Notes under the pieces: model-generated
The model's database searches: none
Seen by the model: only the letters and a program-made list of their open reading frames with translations
What the model was told of the DNA's origin: nothing
NCBI GenBank assembly: GCA_024641095.1
Contig: JAHEDR010000002.1
Coordinates: 186,001 to 250,000, forward strand
Source: Rhodoluna sp.
GTDB lineage: Bacteria; Actinomycetota; Actinomycetes; Actinomycetales; Microbacteriaceae
Direction: 5' to 3'
Length of the DNA: 64,000 nucleotides
Program-made: the position numbers and the translations under genes
Shown: positions 50,758 to 59,884 of the stretch, one piece after another
How the letters are laid out: each line of letters starts with the position of its first letter
Numbering within the stretch: position 1 is the stretch's first letter

Positions 50758-51633
50758 CAGAGTTATTAGCCTGACCTCTGGTTGGCAAAAGAATCTAACT
50801 GGCGCATAAATTGAGTGCCCAAGCCCGGCAACAACATTCAAAATCACATTGCGCCCGGCAAACTGCCAAGCACTAATTCCCTTTGCGTACTTGGCTGGCA
50901 AATCACAGTTAGTGGTTAGCGCACCAACCACCGGTAAACAAACCTGACCACCGTGAGTGTGACCGGCAAAAATCATTGAGGCACCGGCGGTTCCCATTGC
51001 TTCAAGCACTCGCAAATATGGTGCGTGACTTACGCCAAGAATTAAATCGCAACCGGCCAACGCATTTGCTTGATTTGGAATTGAAGTTAGATTATCTAGC
51101 TCGTCGTGTGCATCGTCAACTCCAATGAAGCCAAGCTTCACACCGTTGATTGTGATTTGGCCCTCGCGATTGTTTAGATTCAGCCAACCTGCAGATCTAA
51201 AGCCGCCAACCAGGCGAGCGGTATCAAGCACCGGGCCTTCGCTGCGCTCTGATGGCTTGGCCAAATAGCCAAGCGGGTTGCGCAATACCGGTGCGTAGTA
51301 ATCGTTTGATCCGTTTACAAATACACCCGGGGTTTGCAGTAGCGGAGCAAGAGCGGTTAGTACTGGTCCAATTGCATCTTTGTGACCTAGGTTGTCGCCG
51401 GTATTAATTACAAGATCTGGTTTTAATGAACCAAGTGAGGCTACGAACTTGGCTTTGCGTTTTTGCCAAGGCGCCAGGTGAATATCACCAATGTGTAAAA
51501 CGGTAATTGGCTTTGAGTTTGCCGGCAGAACTTTTACATTCTCGCGACGGACTACAAAAAGGAATCGTTCAATGCCAATGCCCCAAACGGCGCAGGCAAC
51601 GGCAATTGCAAGAAGCGCATAAAGCCATTGCAT
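50746..51633 (-). CDS. Membrane-anchored metallophosphoesterase
   Basis: 295 residues. An N-terminal transmembrane helix (about 3-25) precedes a calcineurin-like phosphoesterase domain with the metal-binding motifs HIGDIH, NTGDN, NGSNDY and, at the end, GHTHGGQ. Similar to YkuE-type enzymes proposed to act on lipids or nucleotides near the membrane. Located 18 bases downstream of the PBP gene on the same strand, an order seen in many actinobacteria. Substrate unknown. Confidence 0.88.
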   Translation of the reverse strand: MQWLYALLAIAVACAVWGIGIERFLFVVRRENVKVLPANSKPITVLHIGDIHLAPWQKRKAKFVASLGSLKPDLVINTGDNLGHKDAIGPVLTALAPLLQTPGVFVNGSNDYYAPVLRNPLGYLAKPSERSEGPVLDTARLVGGFRSAGWLNLNNREGQITINGVKLGFIGVDDAHDELDNLTSIPNQANALAGCDLILGVSHAPYLRVLEAMGTAGASMIFAGHTHGGQVCLPVVGALTTNCDLPAKYAKGISAWQFAGRNVILNVVAGLGHSIYAPVRFFCQPEVRLITLLAV

Positions 51634-51651
51634 GATTGCCGTGATTTCTAA

Positions 51652-54165
51652 TTAGGGGCCGGTGCTAATGATTAGCAGAATGGCTCCGGCCTGATCTGCT
51701 GGTGAGCCAGCAGCTGGGTCAGTACCAACAACCTTGCCCTTGGCAATGGTTGGGTGCTTCACAAAGAACTGAGACTGTGAGGCCTGAGGCTCGCTAACTG
51801 CGGCAAAACCTGCAGCCAGCAAAGTTGCCTTGGCGTTAATCACAGACATGCCTGCAACATCAGGAACGGTTTCGGCACCGCCGGCACTCACGTAGATCTT
51901 GATCTGTGAGCCGCGTGCACGAGTGTCACCAGCTGCTGGCTTTGTGTAAGCAACGCTGCCGGCAGGGAACGAAGAAGTCACAGGGGTTGCAATGATCTTG
52001 GCGTTTAGGTCAGACGCCTTTATCAATTCCGCCGCCGCAGCTGGGTCTGTGCCGGCTACTACTGGAACCGCAATCATTGTGGTGCCAAGCATGTCGTCGG
52101 GTGGTGGGTTAAAGCCGCTGCCAGGGTACTTCTTGTTTGCAGCCTTCATGATTGTGCGCCAAATGTCGTGACGCACTGTGTTGGCTGCCTTGTTGTTCAA
52201 ACGCAAACCACCAAGTGACTTGGTACCAACAACGTTTCCAACCCAGGTTGCAGTTGCAACCTGGGTAGAGAAACCGGTCATCCAGGTGTGCACACCAGAG
52301 TCAGTGGTTCCGGTCTTACCCGCAAGCGGTGTGCCGTCGCCAGTTGCCGAGGCACCACCGGTACCGCCAGAAATAACTCGCTGCATTGCATAGGTCATAC
52401 CGGCTGCAACCTCTGGGCTAACCGCTACTGAACAGTCGCTGGTTGGCGCGCGAAGCTCTGCCTTGGTGTTTCGAACAATCACCTTGTCAATCGCGATTGG
52501 AGTACAGAACACACCCTTGTTTGCAATACCGGCCATTGCAGCAGCCATGGTCAACGGTGCAATTTCATTTACGCCCAATACCGATGAAGGAATGTACTGA
52601 AGCTCGGTGCCATCGGCACGGTGCACACCAAAGCGCATTGCGGTGTCGCGAATGTCGCAGAGGTCAAGCTGTGCTGCCATAGAAACGTATGCGGTGTTAA
52701 CCGACATTGCAGTTGCCTGAACAATGTTTAGATCTTCTGGTTCCTTAACAATATTGTTAGGTTTCCAGGTGCCGCCAATGCCGCCGCATCGGGCTGAAAA
52801 TTCGCTGGCGTCCCACTCTTTTACGCGGCCATCAACGTGATCGCCGAGGCGCTTACCCGAAGACAACCACTGAGCCAAGGTAAATACCTTGTAGGTAGAT
52901 CCGGTCTGGAAACCAGATGAGCCACCATACTCTTTATCGGTTGCGTAGTTAACCGAGGTGTGACCAAGTTCTTCACTTTGGGTCTGGTCGTAAATTCTGT
53001 TCTCGGCAATTGCTAGTACGCGGCCGGTACCAACCTGCACCGATACGCTCGCAGAACCAATCTGGCTTGGGTCGTTGAACGGCGCCCACTTCATTGACGC
53101 CTTGTGTGCAGCTTCTTGAACGTCAATATCCATGGTGCTGTAAATCTCTAGGCCACCGCGGCGAAGAAGGTTCTCGCGGTCCTCAGGGGTTGGGCCAAAC
53201 TCTGAGTTGTTACGAATTGTCCAAACTACAAAGTCACAGAAGAACGCTGCGTTTTCTGTTCCCTCGCAACCCGATGGGGTGTGAGTGAGTTTGGTAATGA
53301 TTGGGGTGTTCTTGGCTTCGTCTGCCTGCTGACCGGTGATAAAACCAGCCTCATACATGTTGTTAATCACGTAGTCGCGGCGAGACTTGGCACGGCTAAG
53401 ATTTGCTTCTTCATCTGGCTTGTAGTCATTAGGTGACTTAAGCATTCCGGCAAGCAATGCTGCCTCTGGAATGTTTAGTTCAGATGCTTTTTTGCCAAAG
53501 TAGTAATTTGATGCAGCTTCAATACCGTTGATCTGGTTTCCGAAGAACGAAAGGTTTAGGTATCCGGCAAGAATCTCTTGCTTGGTGGCAACACCTTCAA
53601 GCGCAATTGCCAAACGAATTTCGCGAAGCTTGCGATCAATACCGCCAAGACCGCCCTGCGTAGCTGCGGCAATTGCTTCTTTGTCGCCGGCAAGGTTAGC
53701 CGCTTCAACCAAAGAGTTCTTTACGTACTGCATGGTGATGGTTGAACCACCAGGACCGTTACCAAGGGTTGCGGCGCTGGTAATGGTTGCACGAATTAGC
53801 GAAACCCAGTCCACACCGCCGTGCTCAAAGAAACGAGGGTCCTCGGTGGCAACTACGGCATTACGGATGTTCGGAGACATCTGGTCGTAATCAATCGAAA
53901 TACGGTTCTCGTGGTAAAACTTGGCCACTTCAACCGGCTTGCCATCTTGGGTGGCGTAAAGGGTTGATGACTGGGATGCGTTAATTGGCTTGATGTAATC
54001 AGGTAGATTCTCAAAGATTGTGATGCCGGCTGAGGCTGCAAAACCGCTAACTAGGGCGGTTGGGGCCAAAAGGGCTAGGGCTACAACGCCGGCTAGGGCA
54101 GAGAGACCAAAGAATTTAAGGAAGCCCTTGGCGAAACTTTCAGGCTTGCGCTGTGAACCAGACAT
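51652..54165 (-). CDS. Class A penicillin-binding protein (transglycosylase/transpeptidase) with PASTA domains
   Basis: 837 residues from the ATG opening MSGSQRKPESF; a TTG seven codons upstream would overlap the -10 box TAACCT (54173-54178) and is rejected. One transmembrane helix (about 20-45), GT51 domain with ATEDPRFFEHGGVDW, transpeptidase domain with active Ser in STYK, then SVN and KTG, and two C-terminal PASTA repeats (VPVVAG..., VPDVAGMS...). It polymerises and cross-links peptidoglycan; the PASTA repeats suggest muropeptide binding. Confidence 0.94.
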   Translation of the reverse strand: MSGSQRKPESFAKGFLKFFGLSALAGVVALALLAPTALVSGFAASAGITIFENLPDYIKPINASQSSTLYATQDGKPVEVAKFYHENRISIDYDQMSPNIRNAVVATEDPRFFEHGGVDWVSLIRATITSAATLGNGPGGSTITMQYVKNSLVEAANLAGDKEAIAAATQGGLGGIDRKLREIRLAIALEGVATKQEILAGYLNLSFFGNQINGIEAASNYYFGKKASELNIPEAALLAGMLKSPNDYKPDEEANLSRAKSRRDYVINNMYEAGFITGQQADEAKNTPIITKLTHTPSGCEGTENAAFFCDFVVWTIRNNSEFGPTPEDRENLLRRGGLEIYSTMDIDVQEAAHKASMKWAPFNDPSQIGSASVSVQVGTGRVLAIAENRIYDQTQSEELGHTSVNYATDKEYGGSSGFQTGSTYKVFTLAQWLSSGKRLGDHVDGRVKEWDASEFSARCGGIGGTWKPNNIVKEPEDLNIVQATAMSVNTAYVSMAAQLDLCDIRDTAMRFGVHRADGTELQYIPSSVLGVNEIAPLTMAAAMAGIANKGVFCTPIAIDKVIVRNTKAELRAPTSDCSVAVSPEVAAGMTYAMQRVISGGTGGASATGDGTPLAGKTGTTDSGVHTWMTGFSTQVATATWVGNVVGTKSLGGLRLNNKAANTVRHDIWRTIMKAANKKYPGSGFNPPPDDMLGTTMIAVPVVAGTDPAAAAELIKASDLNAKIIATPVTSSFPAGSVAYTKPAAGDTRARGSQIKIYVSAGGAETVPDVAGMSVINAKATLLAAGFAAVSEPQASQSQFFVKHPTIAKGKVVGTDPAAGSPADQAGAILLIISTGP

Positions 54166-54178
54166 AAACTCTAGGTTA
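54166..54178 (-). promoter_or_regulatory. -10 box of PBP gene (near-leaderless)
   Basis: TAACCT on the minus strand at 54173-54178, seven bases before the ATG at 54165. Confidence 0.5.
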
Positions 54179-54206
54179 CCTGACAACTTCTGAGAGGAAT
54201 CTGTAA

Positions 54207-54365
54207 ATGTTGAAGTGGGAGTACATCACAACCCCCTTGCTATTGCACCGCGAGACCGCCATTTTGAACAATTGGGGCTCAGAAGGCTGGGAACTGGTAC
54301 AAATCGTGGCTGGCCCAGAAGGTGGCATGGTGGCCTTCTTTAAGCGCCCAGTAGCCGCAAGCTAG
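54207..54365 (+). CDS. DUF4177-like miniprotein (52 residues)
   Basis: Starts at an ATG with GAGAGGA eight bases upstream. The pattern MLKWEYITTPLL followed by LNNWGSEGWELVQIV and a closing VAFFKRP is the DUF4177 layout (KWEY...LNxxGxxGWELV). No membrane segment. It sits between the divergent PBP gene and the RidA gene, 13 bases upstream of the latter, and is probably co-transcribed with it. Function unknown; small size makes it easy to miss in annotation. Confidence 0.8.
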   Translation: MLKWEYITTPLLLHRETAILNNWGSEGWELVQIVAGPEGGMVAFFKRPVAAS

Positions 54366-54378
54366 GAAAGGGCCCAAA

Positions 54379-54840
54379 ATGTCTAAAATCGAAGCTCGTT
54401 TGGCCGAATTGGGCTATCCGCTGCCTGCCGTGGCAAAACCTGTGGCCGCTTACGTGCCATCGGTGGTTACCGGCAATCTTTGCTTTACCTCGGGGCAGCT
54501 GCCTTTTGTTGATGGCGCATTGCCAAAGGCTGGCAAGGTTGGCCGCGATGTGAGCGCCGAGGATGCCAAAGATTTGGCTCGTTTGTGTGCCCTAAACGCG
54601 CTCGCCGCATTGAAGTTGGCCATCGGCGATCTAGACCGCGTGACCCGCATCGTGAAGGTGGTTGGTTTTGTGTCGGTCGTTCCAGAATTCACCGCAATTC
54701 CCGGCGTAATTAATGGCGCCAGCGAATTTTTGGGTGAGGTTTTTGGAGATGCCGGCATTCACGCTCGAAGCGCTGTTGGAGTTCCGGCTTTGCCGTTGGA
54801 TTCGGCTGTTGAAGTTGAGCTGATTGCCGAGTTTAAGTAA
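54379..54840 (+). CDS. RidA-family (YjgF/YER057c/UK114) protein
   Basis: 153 residues. Trimeric chorismate-mutase-like fold: YVPSVVTGNLCFTSGQLPF at the start, and SAVGVPALPLDSAVEVELIAEF at the end. Classical RidA has a conserved Arg that binds the imine substrate; here an Arg occurs in HARSAVGV. RidA hydrolyses reactive 2-aminoacrylate; members of the longer group found in actinobacteria may have other substrates. Ends at a strong bidirectional terminator. Confidence 0.9.
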   Translation: MSKIEARLAELGYPLPAVAKPVAAYVPSVVTGNLCFTSGQLPFVDGALPKAGKVGRDVSAEDAKDLARLCALNALAALKLAIGDLDRVTRIVKVVGFVSVVPEFTAIPGVINGASEFLGEVFGDAGIHARSAVGVPALPLDSAVEVELIAEFK

Positions 54841-54857
54841 CTCAAGATATTAAGGCG

Positions 54858-54890
54858 AAATCCCACCGCAGAGAGAGCGCGGTGGGATTT
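54858..54890. terminator. Bidirectional terminator between RidA-family gene and acs
   Basis: Perfect 12-bp stem AAATCCCACCGC / GCGGTGGGATTT with a 9-base loop; A and T runs on opposite sides serve both convergent genes. Confidence 0.9.
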
Positions 54891-54909
54891 CTACTTTAAG
54901 TGTATCGAA

Positions 54910-56856
54910 CTAGTCGGACGCGCCGCCAGCGATCTTGCCGCTGATGATGTCCATCACCGAGGTGTCGGCCAGGGTGGTTACGTCACCAACCGGACGGTCC
55001 TCTGCAACGTCGCGTAGCAATCGGCGCATAATTTTTCCGGAACGAGTCTTAGGAAGTTCGGCAACCACCATGATGGTGCGCGGTCTTGCGATTGGGCCAA
55101 TTTCCTTGCTCACGTGATCGCGCAGAATCTTGCTCACGTCTGCATCTGAACCAGCGGCCTTCAACTGGTCTTGACGCAGAATCACGAATGCAACAACTGC
55201 CTGACCGGTGGTCTCGTCTTTTGCACCAACTACAGCTGCTTCTGCAACGTAAGGGTGTGAAACAAGTGCCGATTCAATTTCTGCAGTTGATAGTCGGTGA
55301 CCAGAGACGTTCATCACGTCGTCAACGCGACCAAGCAACCAGAGGTCGCCCTCTTCGTCAAACTTTGCGCCGTCTCCTGCAAAATAAATTCCGTCAAACT
55401 TTGACCAGTAAGTTTCTTTGAAGCGCTCTGGGTCTCCCCAAATTCCGCGCAACATTGACGGCCATGGTTCGGTAATGGTTAGTAGGCCTGGCACTTCGCG
55501 ACCAAGCTCCTTGCCTTCGTCGTCAAGAATCTTGATTTCAATTCCAGGCACTGCAACCTGTGCTGAACCAGGCTTCAATGTAGTCACACCAGGTAGCGGT
55601 GAAATCATGATTGCGCCGGTCTCTGTCTGCCACCAGGTGTCAACGATTGGGGCGTGACCGCCACCAATAACGTTGCGGTACCACATCCATGCCTCTGGGT
55701 TAATTGGCTCACCAACAGAACCAAGCACGCGAATGCTTGATAGATCGTGCTTGTTTGGAAGCTCTTCACCCAACTTCATGAAGCTACGAATAGCAGTTGG
55801 TGCGGTGTAAAGAATTGAGACCTTGTACTTCTCAACGATGCTCCACCAGCGGCCCCAGTCTGGAGTCTCTGGAGTGCCTTCGTAAATAACCTGAGTTGCA
55901 CCGTTAGCCAGTGGGCCGTAGGCAACGTAGCTGTGACCGGTGATCCAACCAATGTCGGCGGTACACCAGTACACATCTTTTGACTCGTGCAAATCAAAAA
56001 TGTTTTTGTGAGTGTAAGCAGCCTGAGTTAGGTAGCCACCGGTTGAGTGCAAGATACCCTTTGGCTTTCCAGTGGTACCCGATGTGTAAAGAATGAATAG
56101 TGGGTGCTCTGCGTTAAAGCCCTTTGCTTCGTGCTCGTCGCTTGCTGCAGCAAGTTGTTCTGCCCAGTCAAGATCGCGACCGTCTTTCCAATCAACTTCT
56201 TGATTGGTGCGCTTTACCACCAAAACATTTTGCACCGATGGGCACTTGCCACCATCAAGCGCAAGATCAACTGCAGGCTTAAGTGCAGATGCTTTGCCTT
56301 TGCGGTAACCACCATCTGCGGTGATCACAAGTTTTGCCTGTGCGTCTTCAATGCGAGTGCTTAGTGAGTCGGCAGAGAAACCGCCAAACACAACTGAGTG
56401 CACTGCACCAATTCGCGCAACGGCCTGCATTGCAACAATCGCTTCAGGAATCATCGGCATATAAATTGCAACGCGATCGCCGGCTTTAACTCCAAGACCG
56501 GTGAGTACGTTTGCAGCGCGCTTAACTTCTGAAGTTAGCTGCGCGTAAGTGATGGTGCGAGTGTCACCAGGTTCGCCTTCAAAGTGAATCGCAACGCGAT
56601 CACCGTTGCCGGCTTCAACGTGACGGTCGAGGCAGTTATAAGAAATGTTTAGTTCACCATCGTGGAACCAACGAGCAAATGGTGCTTCGCTCCAGTCGAG
56701 TACCTGAGTGAATGGCTTGTGCCAGTGCAAGCGCTTGGCTTGCTTTGACCAGAAACCCAGGCGGTCCGCCTTAGCTTCTGCGTAAAGTTCTGGCTGCGCA
56801 ATTGCGTTCTTTGCAAAGTCCGCAGACGGCGCAAAGTGACGGTGTTCCTGAGACAT
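54910..56856 (-). CDS. acs: Acetyl-CoA synthetase (AMP-forming)
   Basis: 648 residues, ANL superfamily. Core motif [12 protein letters not shown], the substrate-pocket region with WWQTETGA, hinge Asp in [13 protein letters not shown], and the C-terminal acetylation-site Lys in [10 protein letters not shown]. Makes acetyl-CoA from acetate and ATP. GGAGGA precedes the ATG. Full length and monocistronic. Confidence 0.96.
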   Translation of the reverse strand: MSQEHRHFAPSADFAKNAIAQPELYAEAKADRLGFWSKQAKRLHWHKPFTQVLDWSEAPFARWFHDGELNISYNCLDRHVEAGNGDRVAIHFEGEPGDTRTITYAQLTSEVKRAANVLTGLGVKAGDRVAIYMPMIPEAIVAMQAVARIGAVHSVVFGGFSADSLSTRIEDAQAKLVITADGGYRKGKASALKPAVDLALDGGKCPSVQNVLVVKRTNQEVDWKDGRDLDWAEQLAAASDEHEAKGFNAEHPLFILYTSGTTGKPKGILHSTGGYLTQAAYTHKNIFDLHESKDVYWCTADIGWITGHSYVAYGPLANGATQVIYEGTPETPDWGRWWSIVEKYKVSILYTAPTAIRSFMKLGEELPNKHDLSSIRVLGSVGEPINPEAWMWYRNVIGGGHAPIVDTWWQTETGAIMISPLPGVTTLKPGSAQVAVPGIEIKILDDEGKELGREVPGLLTITEPWPSMLRGIWGDPERFKETYWSKFDGIYFAGDGAKFDEEGDLWLLGRVDDVMNVSGHRLSTAEIESALVSHPYVAEAAVVGAKDETTGQAVVAFVILRQDQLKAAGSDADVSKILRDHVSKEIGPIARPRTIMVVAELPKTRSGKIMRRLLRDVAEDRPVGDVTTLADTSVMDIISGKIAGGASD

Positions 56857-57008
56857 CGTTGTCCTCCATAGGGGTTTATAACCTTCTCGTATCCTGCCAC
56901 AAAAAAATCCCTTGAATCGGGAATGATATGTTCGGTTAAGCCCTTATTATTTATGTGTTAGCGCTTGTCGTTAACTTGCGATATCAGTTCCCCCAATTGG
57001 TATCGCCT

Positions 57009-57041
57009 GGCCCCAGACTCTTCCCCCAAGAGGCTGGGGCC
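57009..57041. other. Strong hairpin upstream of the tad-like cluster
   Basis: GGCCCCAG-A-CTCTT pairs with AAGAG-G-CTGGGGCC around a C5 loop, 13 bp with one A-G mismatch. No T run follows on either strand, so a terminator role is not supported; it may be a regulatory or boundary element. The rest of the gap 56857-57142 holds AT-rich sequence (TTATTATTTATG near 56945) and the DnaA box. Confidence 0.5.
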
Positions 57042-57083
57042 CCCTAATTTAAGCCCAAGTTGAGTGGTTTTGCAGCCCGCCAG

Positions 57084-57092
57084 TTATCCACA
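57084..57092 (+). promoter_or_regulatory. Perfect DnaA box
   Basis: TTATCCACA, the exact consensus DnaA-binding nonamer, 50 bases before the tadA-like ATG. It is the only perfect copy noticed in the window. Confidence 0.55.
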
Positions 57093-57142
57093 ATTTGGCT
57101 AAATATCGGTGTTTTAGGCCGTTTTTGGGCTTTGCTGGCCAA

Positions 57143-58066
57143 ATGAACCCGATAGATGTCCTTGGCCCCAAGCTTGGTGGGGTGCTGTCGCTGCCCGGGG
57201 TTACCGACCTGCTGGTGAATGGCTATAACCAGGTTTGGGTGCAACGGGCCGGTTTTGGCCAGGACGGCCCAAAACTCGAGCCCGTGGCCAGCCCATTTGA
57301 GTCGGAGGCCGAATTGGGCCAGTTGGCGCAGAGTTTGATTGCCCAGGGTGGGCGGCACCTAGACCAGGCCAATCCGTTTGCCGATGTGGCCCTAGGGGTA
57401 AATGCCACGGGCGGCACTCAGGCGGTGGGCGGGCTCAGGGTTCATGCCGCACTGGCCTCCGGGTGCAATCCAAATACGCACCTATCTATACGCGTACATA
57501 TGAATCGTCACTATGGGTTGGGTCAGCTGGCTGACTTTGGCATGTTTGAGGCCCAGCAGCAATTGCAACTTCAAGAAATTCTGCAGCGCAAAGAAAGTTT
57601 CTTAATCTCGGGGGCAACCGGAAGCGGTAAAACAACTTTGCTTCGCGCAATGTTGGCCGAGTGCATTGGCGAGCGAATTATTGCGCTTGAAGATGTTGCC
57701 GAGCTTGGCTTGCAATCGCCAAATTTTGTTTCGCTGCAAACGCGTCAGGCCAATATCGAGGGCCGCGGTGAAATTTCTCTGGAACGTTTGGTGCGCGAAT
57801 CTCTTCGAATGCGCCCAGATCGTTTGGCGGTTGGTGAGGTGCGAGGAATTGAGTTGCTGGTAATGCTGCAGGCTCTAAACACCGGTCACCGCGGAGCCGG
57901 CGCAACAATTCACGCAAATTCTTTGGCCGACGTTATGCCGCGCGTAAATGCAATTGCAAGAAATGCCGGAGTTGATTCGCAATCGGTGCGAGAGCAAATG
58001 CAATCTGCATTCAGTTGGATCATTCATGTTGATTCTCACAAGGTGGTTCAAATTGCCAAGCTCTAA
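57143..58066 (+). CDS. TadA/CpaF-like secretion ATPase
   Basis: About 307 residues from the ATG of MNPIDVLG; a TTG 16 codons earlier is possible, and neither has a clear ribosome-binding site. Type II/IV secretion ATPase: N-terminal domain with DLLVNGYNQVWVQR, Walker A SGATGSGKTTLLRA, Walker B region IIALEDVAEL, the His-box-like HRGAGATIHAN. It would power a minimal flp pilus-like system. It matches the actinobacterial cluster seen upstream of topA in mycobacteria (Rv3659c). Shorter at the N-terminus than typical CpaF. Confidence 0.85.
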   Translation: MNPIDVLGPKLGGVLSLPGVTDLLVNGYNQVWVQRAGFGQDGPKLEPVASPFESEAELGQLAQSLIAQGGRHLDQANPFADVALGVNATGGTQAVGGLRVHAALASGCNPNTHLSIRVHMNRHYGLGQLADFGMFEAQQQLQLQEILQRKESFLISGATGSGKTTLLRAMLAECIGERIIALEDVAELGLQSPNFVSLQTRQANIEGRGEISLERLVRESLRMRPDRLAVGEVRGIELLVMLQALNTGHRGAGATIHANSLADVMPRVNAIARNAGVDSQSVREQMQSAFSWIIHVDSHKVVQIAKL

Positions 58067-58910
58067 AACTGCCGCAAATTTCTCTGCCGCCAATCAAGTG
58101 GTGAGTTCTGCAAATTTGGTGCGGCAAATTACTGCGCTAATCGCCGCCGGAATTCCCGCTTTGCAAGCACGGCAAATGAGCGAGGTTCACATTAGTCAGC
58201 TGCCAAAAGAAAACGCTCCGCAATTTGAAATGATTTGGAATCTGGCTAACCGGTTGGGTGGCCCGGTGGTAATTGCGCTTTCAAGAATTGCCGATGTCTT
58301 TGATCGGCAACAAAGAAATATTTCTGAGGTGCAACTTGCATTTGCCGGGCCGCAATCAACTTCAAGATTGGTTACCGGTTTGCCGCCGGTTGCCTTGTTG
58401 CTTGCACAATTGGTGGGCATGAATCCGGCCGGGGCAATCATTCGCTCGCCGCTGGCACTGATATCGGTGTGCCTGGGCGCTGGCCTGTTGGTGCTTGGTC
58501 ACCTGTGGAGCAAGCGGTTGCTGGCCAAGGCACTGCCGCACACCCAAGACCCGGGCGCCTTTATTGACTGCGTGCTGATTGGGCTCCAGGCAGGCTTGCC
58601 GCTAGAGGTAGCCAGGAAACAGGCAACGGTGCAGTTGCAAGAGTCGCTGCAAACACAGCCAAGTGAGCAGTCTCAACTGGCGCTAGATGCAGCCGCCGAA
58701 CTTTCACGAAACTCCGGTGCTGCACTTAGTGAAATTTTGCTAGCCACCGCCGACCGGTTTAGAGACGAGCTTCGTTTTGAAACTTCCGAGCGCATTGCGC
58801 GCTTGAGTATCAGGTTGATGATTCCACTTGGGGTTGCCGTGCTGCCAGCTTTTATTTTGATTTCGATTGTGCCAATTGCAATTAGTTTGCTGTCAAATGG
58901 GCAGCTTTAG
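58053..58910 (+). CDS. TadB/TadC-like type II secretion F-domain membrane protein
   Basis: About 285 residues. The TTG start has AAGGTGG seven bases upstream and overlaps the ATPase gene by 14 bases; an ATG at 58026 is the alternative. One F-domain helical region (about 20-80), a pair of membrane helices (about 112-158), a second F-domain-like region (about 175-245) and C-terminal membrane helices (256-285). Where M. tuberculosis has two proteins (Rv3658c and Rv3657c), a single one is present here, carrying parts of both. It would be the membrane platform of the pilus-like system. Confidence 0.78.
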   Translation: MPSSKTAANFSAANQVVSSANLVRQITALIAAGIPALQARQMSEVHISQLPKENAPQFEMIWNLANRLGGPVVIALSRIADVFDRQQRNISEVQLAFAGPQSTSRLVTGLPPVALLLAQLVGMNPAGAIIRSPLALISVCLGAGLLVLGHLWSKRLLAKALPHTQDPGAFIDCVLIGLQAGLPLEVARKQATVQLQESLQTQPSEQSQLALDAAAELSRNSGAALSEILLATADRFRDELRFETSERIARLSIRLMIPLGVAVLPAFILISIVPIAISLLSNGQL

Positions 58911-58921
58911 AAAGGATGAAA

Positions 58922-59131
58922 ATGAATCACTTAATTCGCAAAATTGTTTCCGAAGAAACCGGAGCGGCAACCGCCGAGTATGCAATTGCCACAATGGCGG
59001 CAGTAGGGTTCGCCGGTTTGCTCGTGGTGATCATGCGCTCCGACGAAGTTCGAACAATTTTGTTTGACCTGGTTAAGAGCGCACTTACTTTTACTAACCC
59101 AAATGGTGATGCAGCGGCTCCGGCTCAGTAA
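58922..59131 (+). CDS. Flp-pilin-like small protein (DUF4244 type)
   Basis: 69 residues from the second of two near ATGs; the first overlaps the AAAGGA ribosome-binding site. The pattern EETGAATAEYAIATMAAVGFAGLL is that of Flp-type pilins: Gly before a hydrophobic helix, with Glu at +5-like position in AEYA. Similar to Rv3656c. Probably the pilus subunit. No prepilin peptidase gene is in the window. Confidence 0.82.
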   Translation: MNHLIRKIVSEETGAATAEYAIATMAAVGFAGLLVVIMRSDEVRTILFDLVKSALTFTNPNGDAAAPAQ

Positions 59132-59504
59132 ATTTGCTACTCATCATTCGCACCTGCAATTCTCGGAGTGCGGTTCAGTAACCGCAGAGTTGGCAATTGC
59201 CATGCCAGCGGTGTCGCTGGTGATTGCAATCACTCTTGGTGCATTCGCACTGCAGATTGAAAGAATGAAAATGGTGGATGTTGCGGCAACCGCGGCAAGA
59301 GCATTTGCCAGGGGAGAGCCAGAGCAAGATGTGCGCGCACTTATTACTGAACTCAACCCGGTTGGCGAGCAAAACGAGTTGGAATTTTTGGTGCAAGAAA
59401 ACTTTGCCTGCGTAAAGCTGAGCAAGGCGGTGCTGCTGCCTGGCCTAGGCGCTCAGATTTTTGACCTAAGCGAAACCCAGTGCGCAAGAAAGATGGGCCT
59501 GTGA
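59109..59504 (+). CDS. TadE-like minor pilin/pseudopilin
   Basis: About 131 residues, overlapping the pilin gene by 23 bases. After a short basic leader it has the TadE signature GSVTAELAIAMPAVSLVIAITLGAFAL (residues listed as two adjoining parts: GSVTAELAIAMPAV and SLVIAITLGAF). The rest is a small extracytoplasmic domain with two cysteines. Corresponds to Rv3655c. The exact start (59103 or 59109) is unsure. Confidence 0.75.
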   Translation: MQRLRLSKFATHHSHLQFSECGSVTAELAIAMPAVSLVIAITLGAFALQIERMKMVDVAATAARAFARGEPEQDVRALITELNPVGEQNELEFLVQENFACVKLSKAVLLPGLGAQIFDLSETQCARKMGL

Positions 59505-59845
59505 AATTTTTGAGTTCGCCAGAGCGGGGATCGGGCACAATTTTGGCTTTGGCCGCGGTTTCGATGGCAATTTGCCTATTTAGCCTCAGCCAAGTCGTGG
59601 CTTTTAATCTCATCGCGCAACGCCGATTGCAGGCCACGGTAGATGCCATGGCAATTGGCGCCACCGATGCGCTTCGAGGCCTAAATACTGGGTTTTCGTG
59701 CCCAACCGCCGGCCAAATCGGGCTAATTAACGGCGTGGGGCTTGACACGTGTCGTATTGTCGGATTCGAAGTGTTTATTTCGGCCCACTCCAAAGGGGTG
59801 GGTATAGTTCTAAGCGCGAACGCGCTGGCGGGCCCAAGTTACTGA
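59501..59845 (+). CDS. TadE-like protein of the helicase/secretion neighbourhood (Rv3654c type)
   Basis: 114 residues, GTG start overlapping the TGA of the previous gene. ERGSGTILALAAVSMAICLFSLSQVV is a TadE/TadG-type N-terminal helix (given here as ERGSGTILALAAV followed by SMAICLFSL), then a short domain with VDAMAIGATDAL and two cysteines. It closes the cluster. In mycobacteria the same gene type lies at this position before the topA region. Confidence 0.75.
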   Translation: MKFLSSPERGSGTILALAAVSMAICLFSLSQVVAFNLIAQRRLQATVDAMAIGATDALRGLNTGFSCPTAGQIGLINGVGLDTCRIVGFEVFISAHSKGVGIVLSANALAGPSY

Positions 59846-59884
59846 AAGGTGACTGGCAGGGCCCCTATAAAGAGGAGTAGCCCA

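Noticed and set aside
54166-54186. TTG start for the penicillin-binding protein
   Set aside because: It overlaps the probable -10 box and adds residues not needed; the ATG at 54165 fits the promoter spacing.
57009-57041. The GC-rich hairpin as an intrinsic terminator
   Set aside because: No T run on either strand and no gene upstream on the plus strand to terminate.
57084-57092. Replication origin near the DnaA box
   Set aside because: Only one perfect box, no box cluster, no dnaA or dnaN genes.
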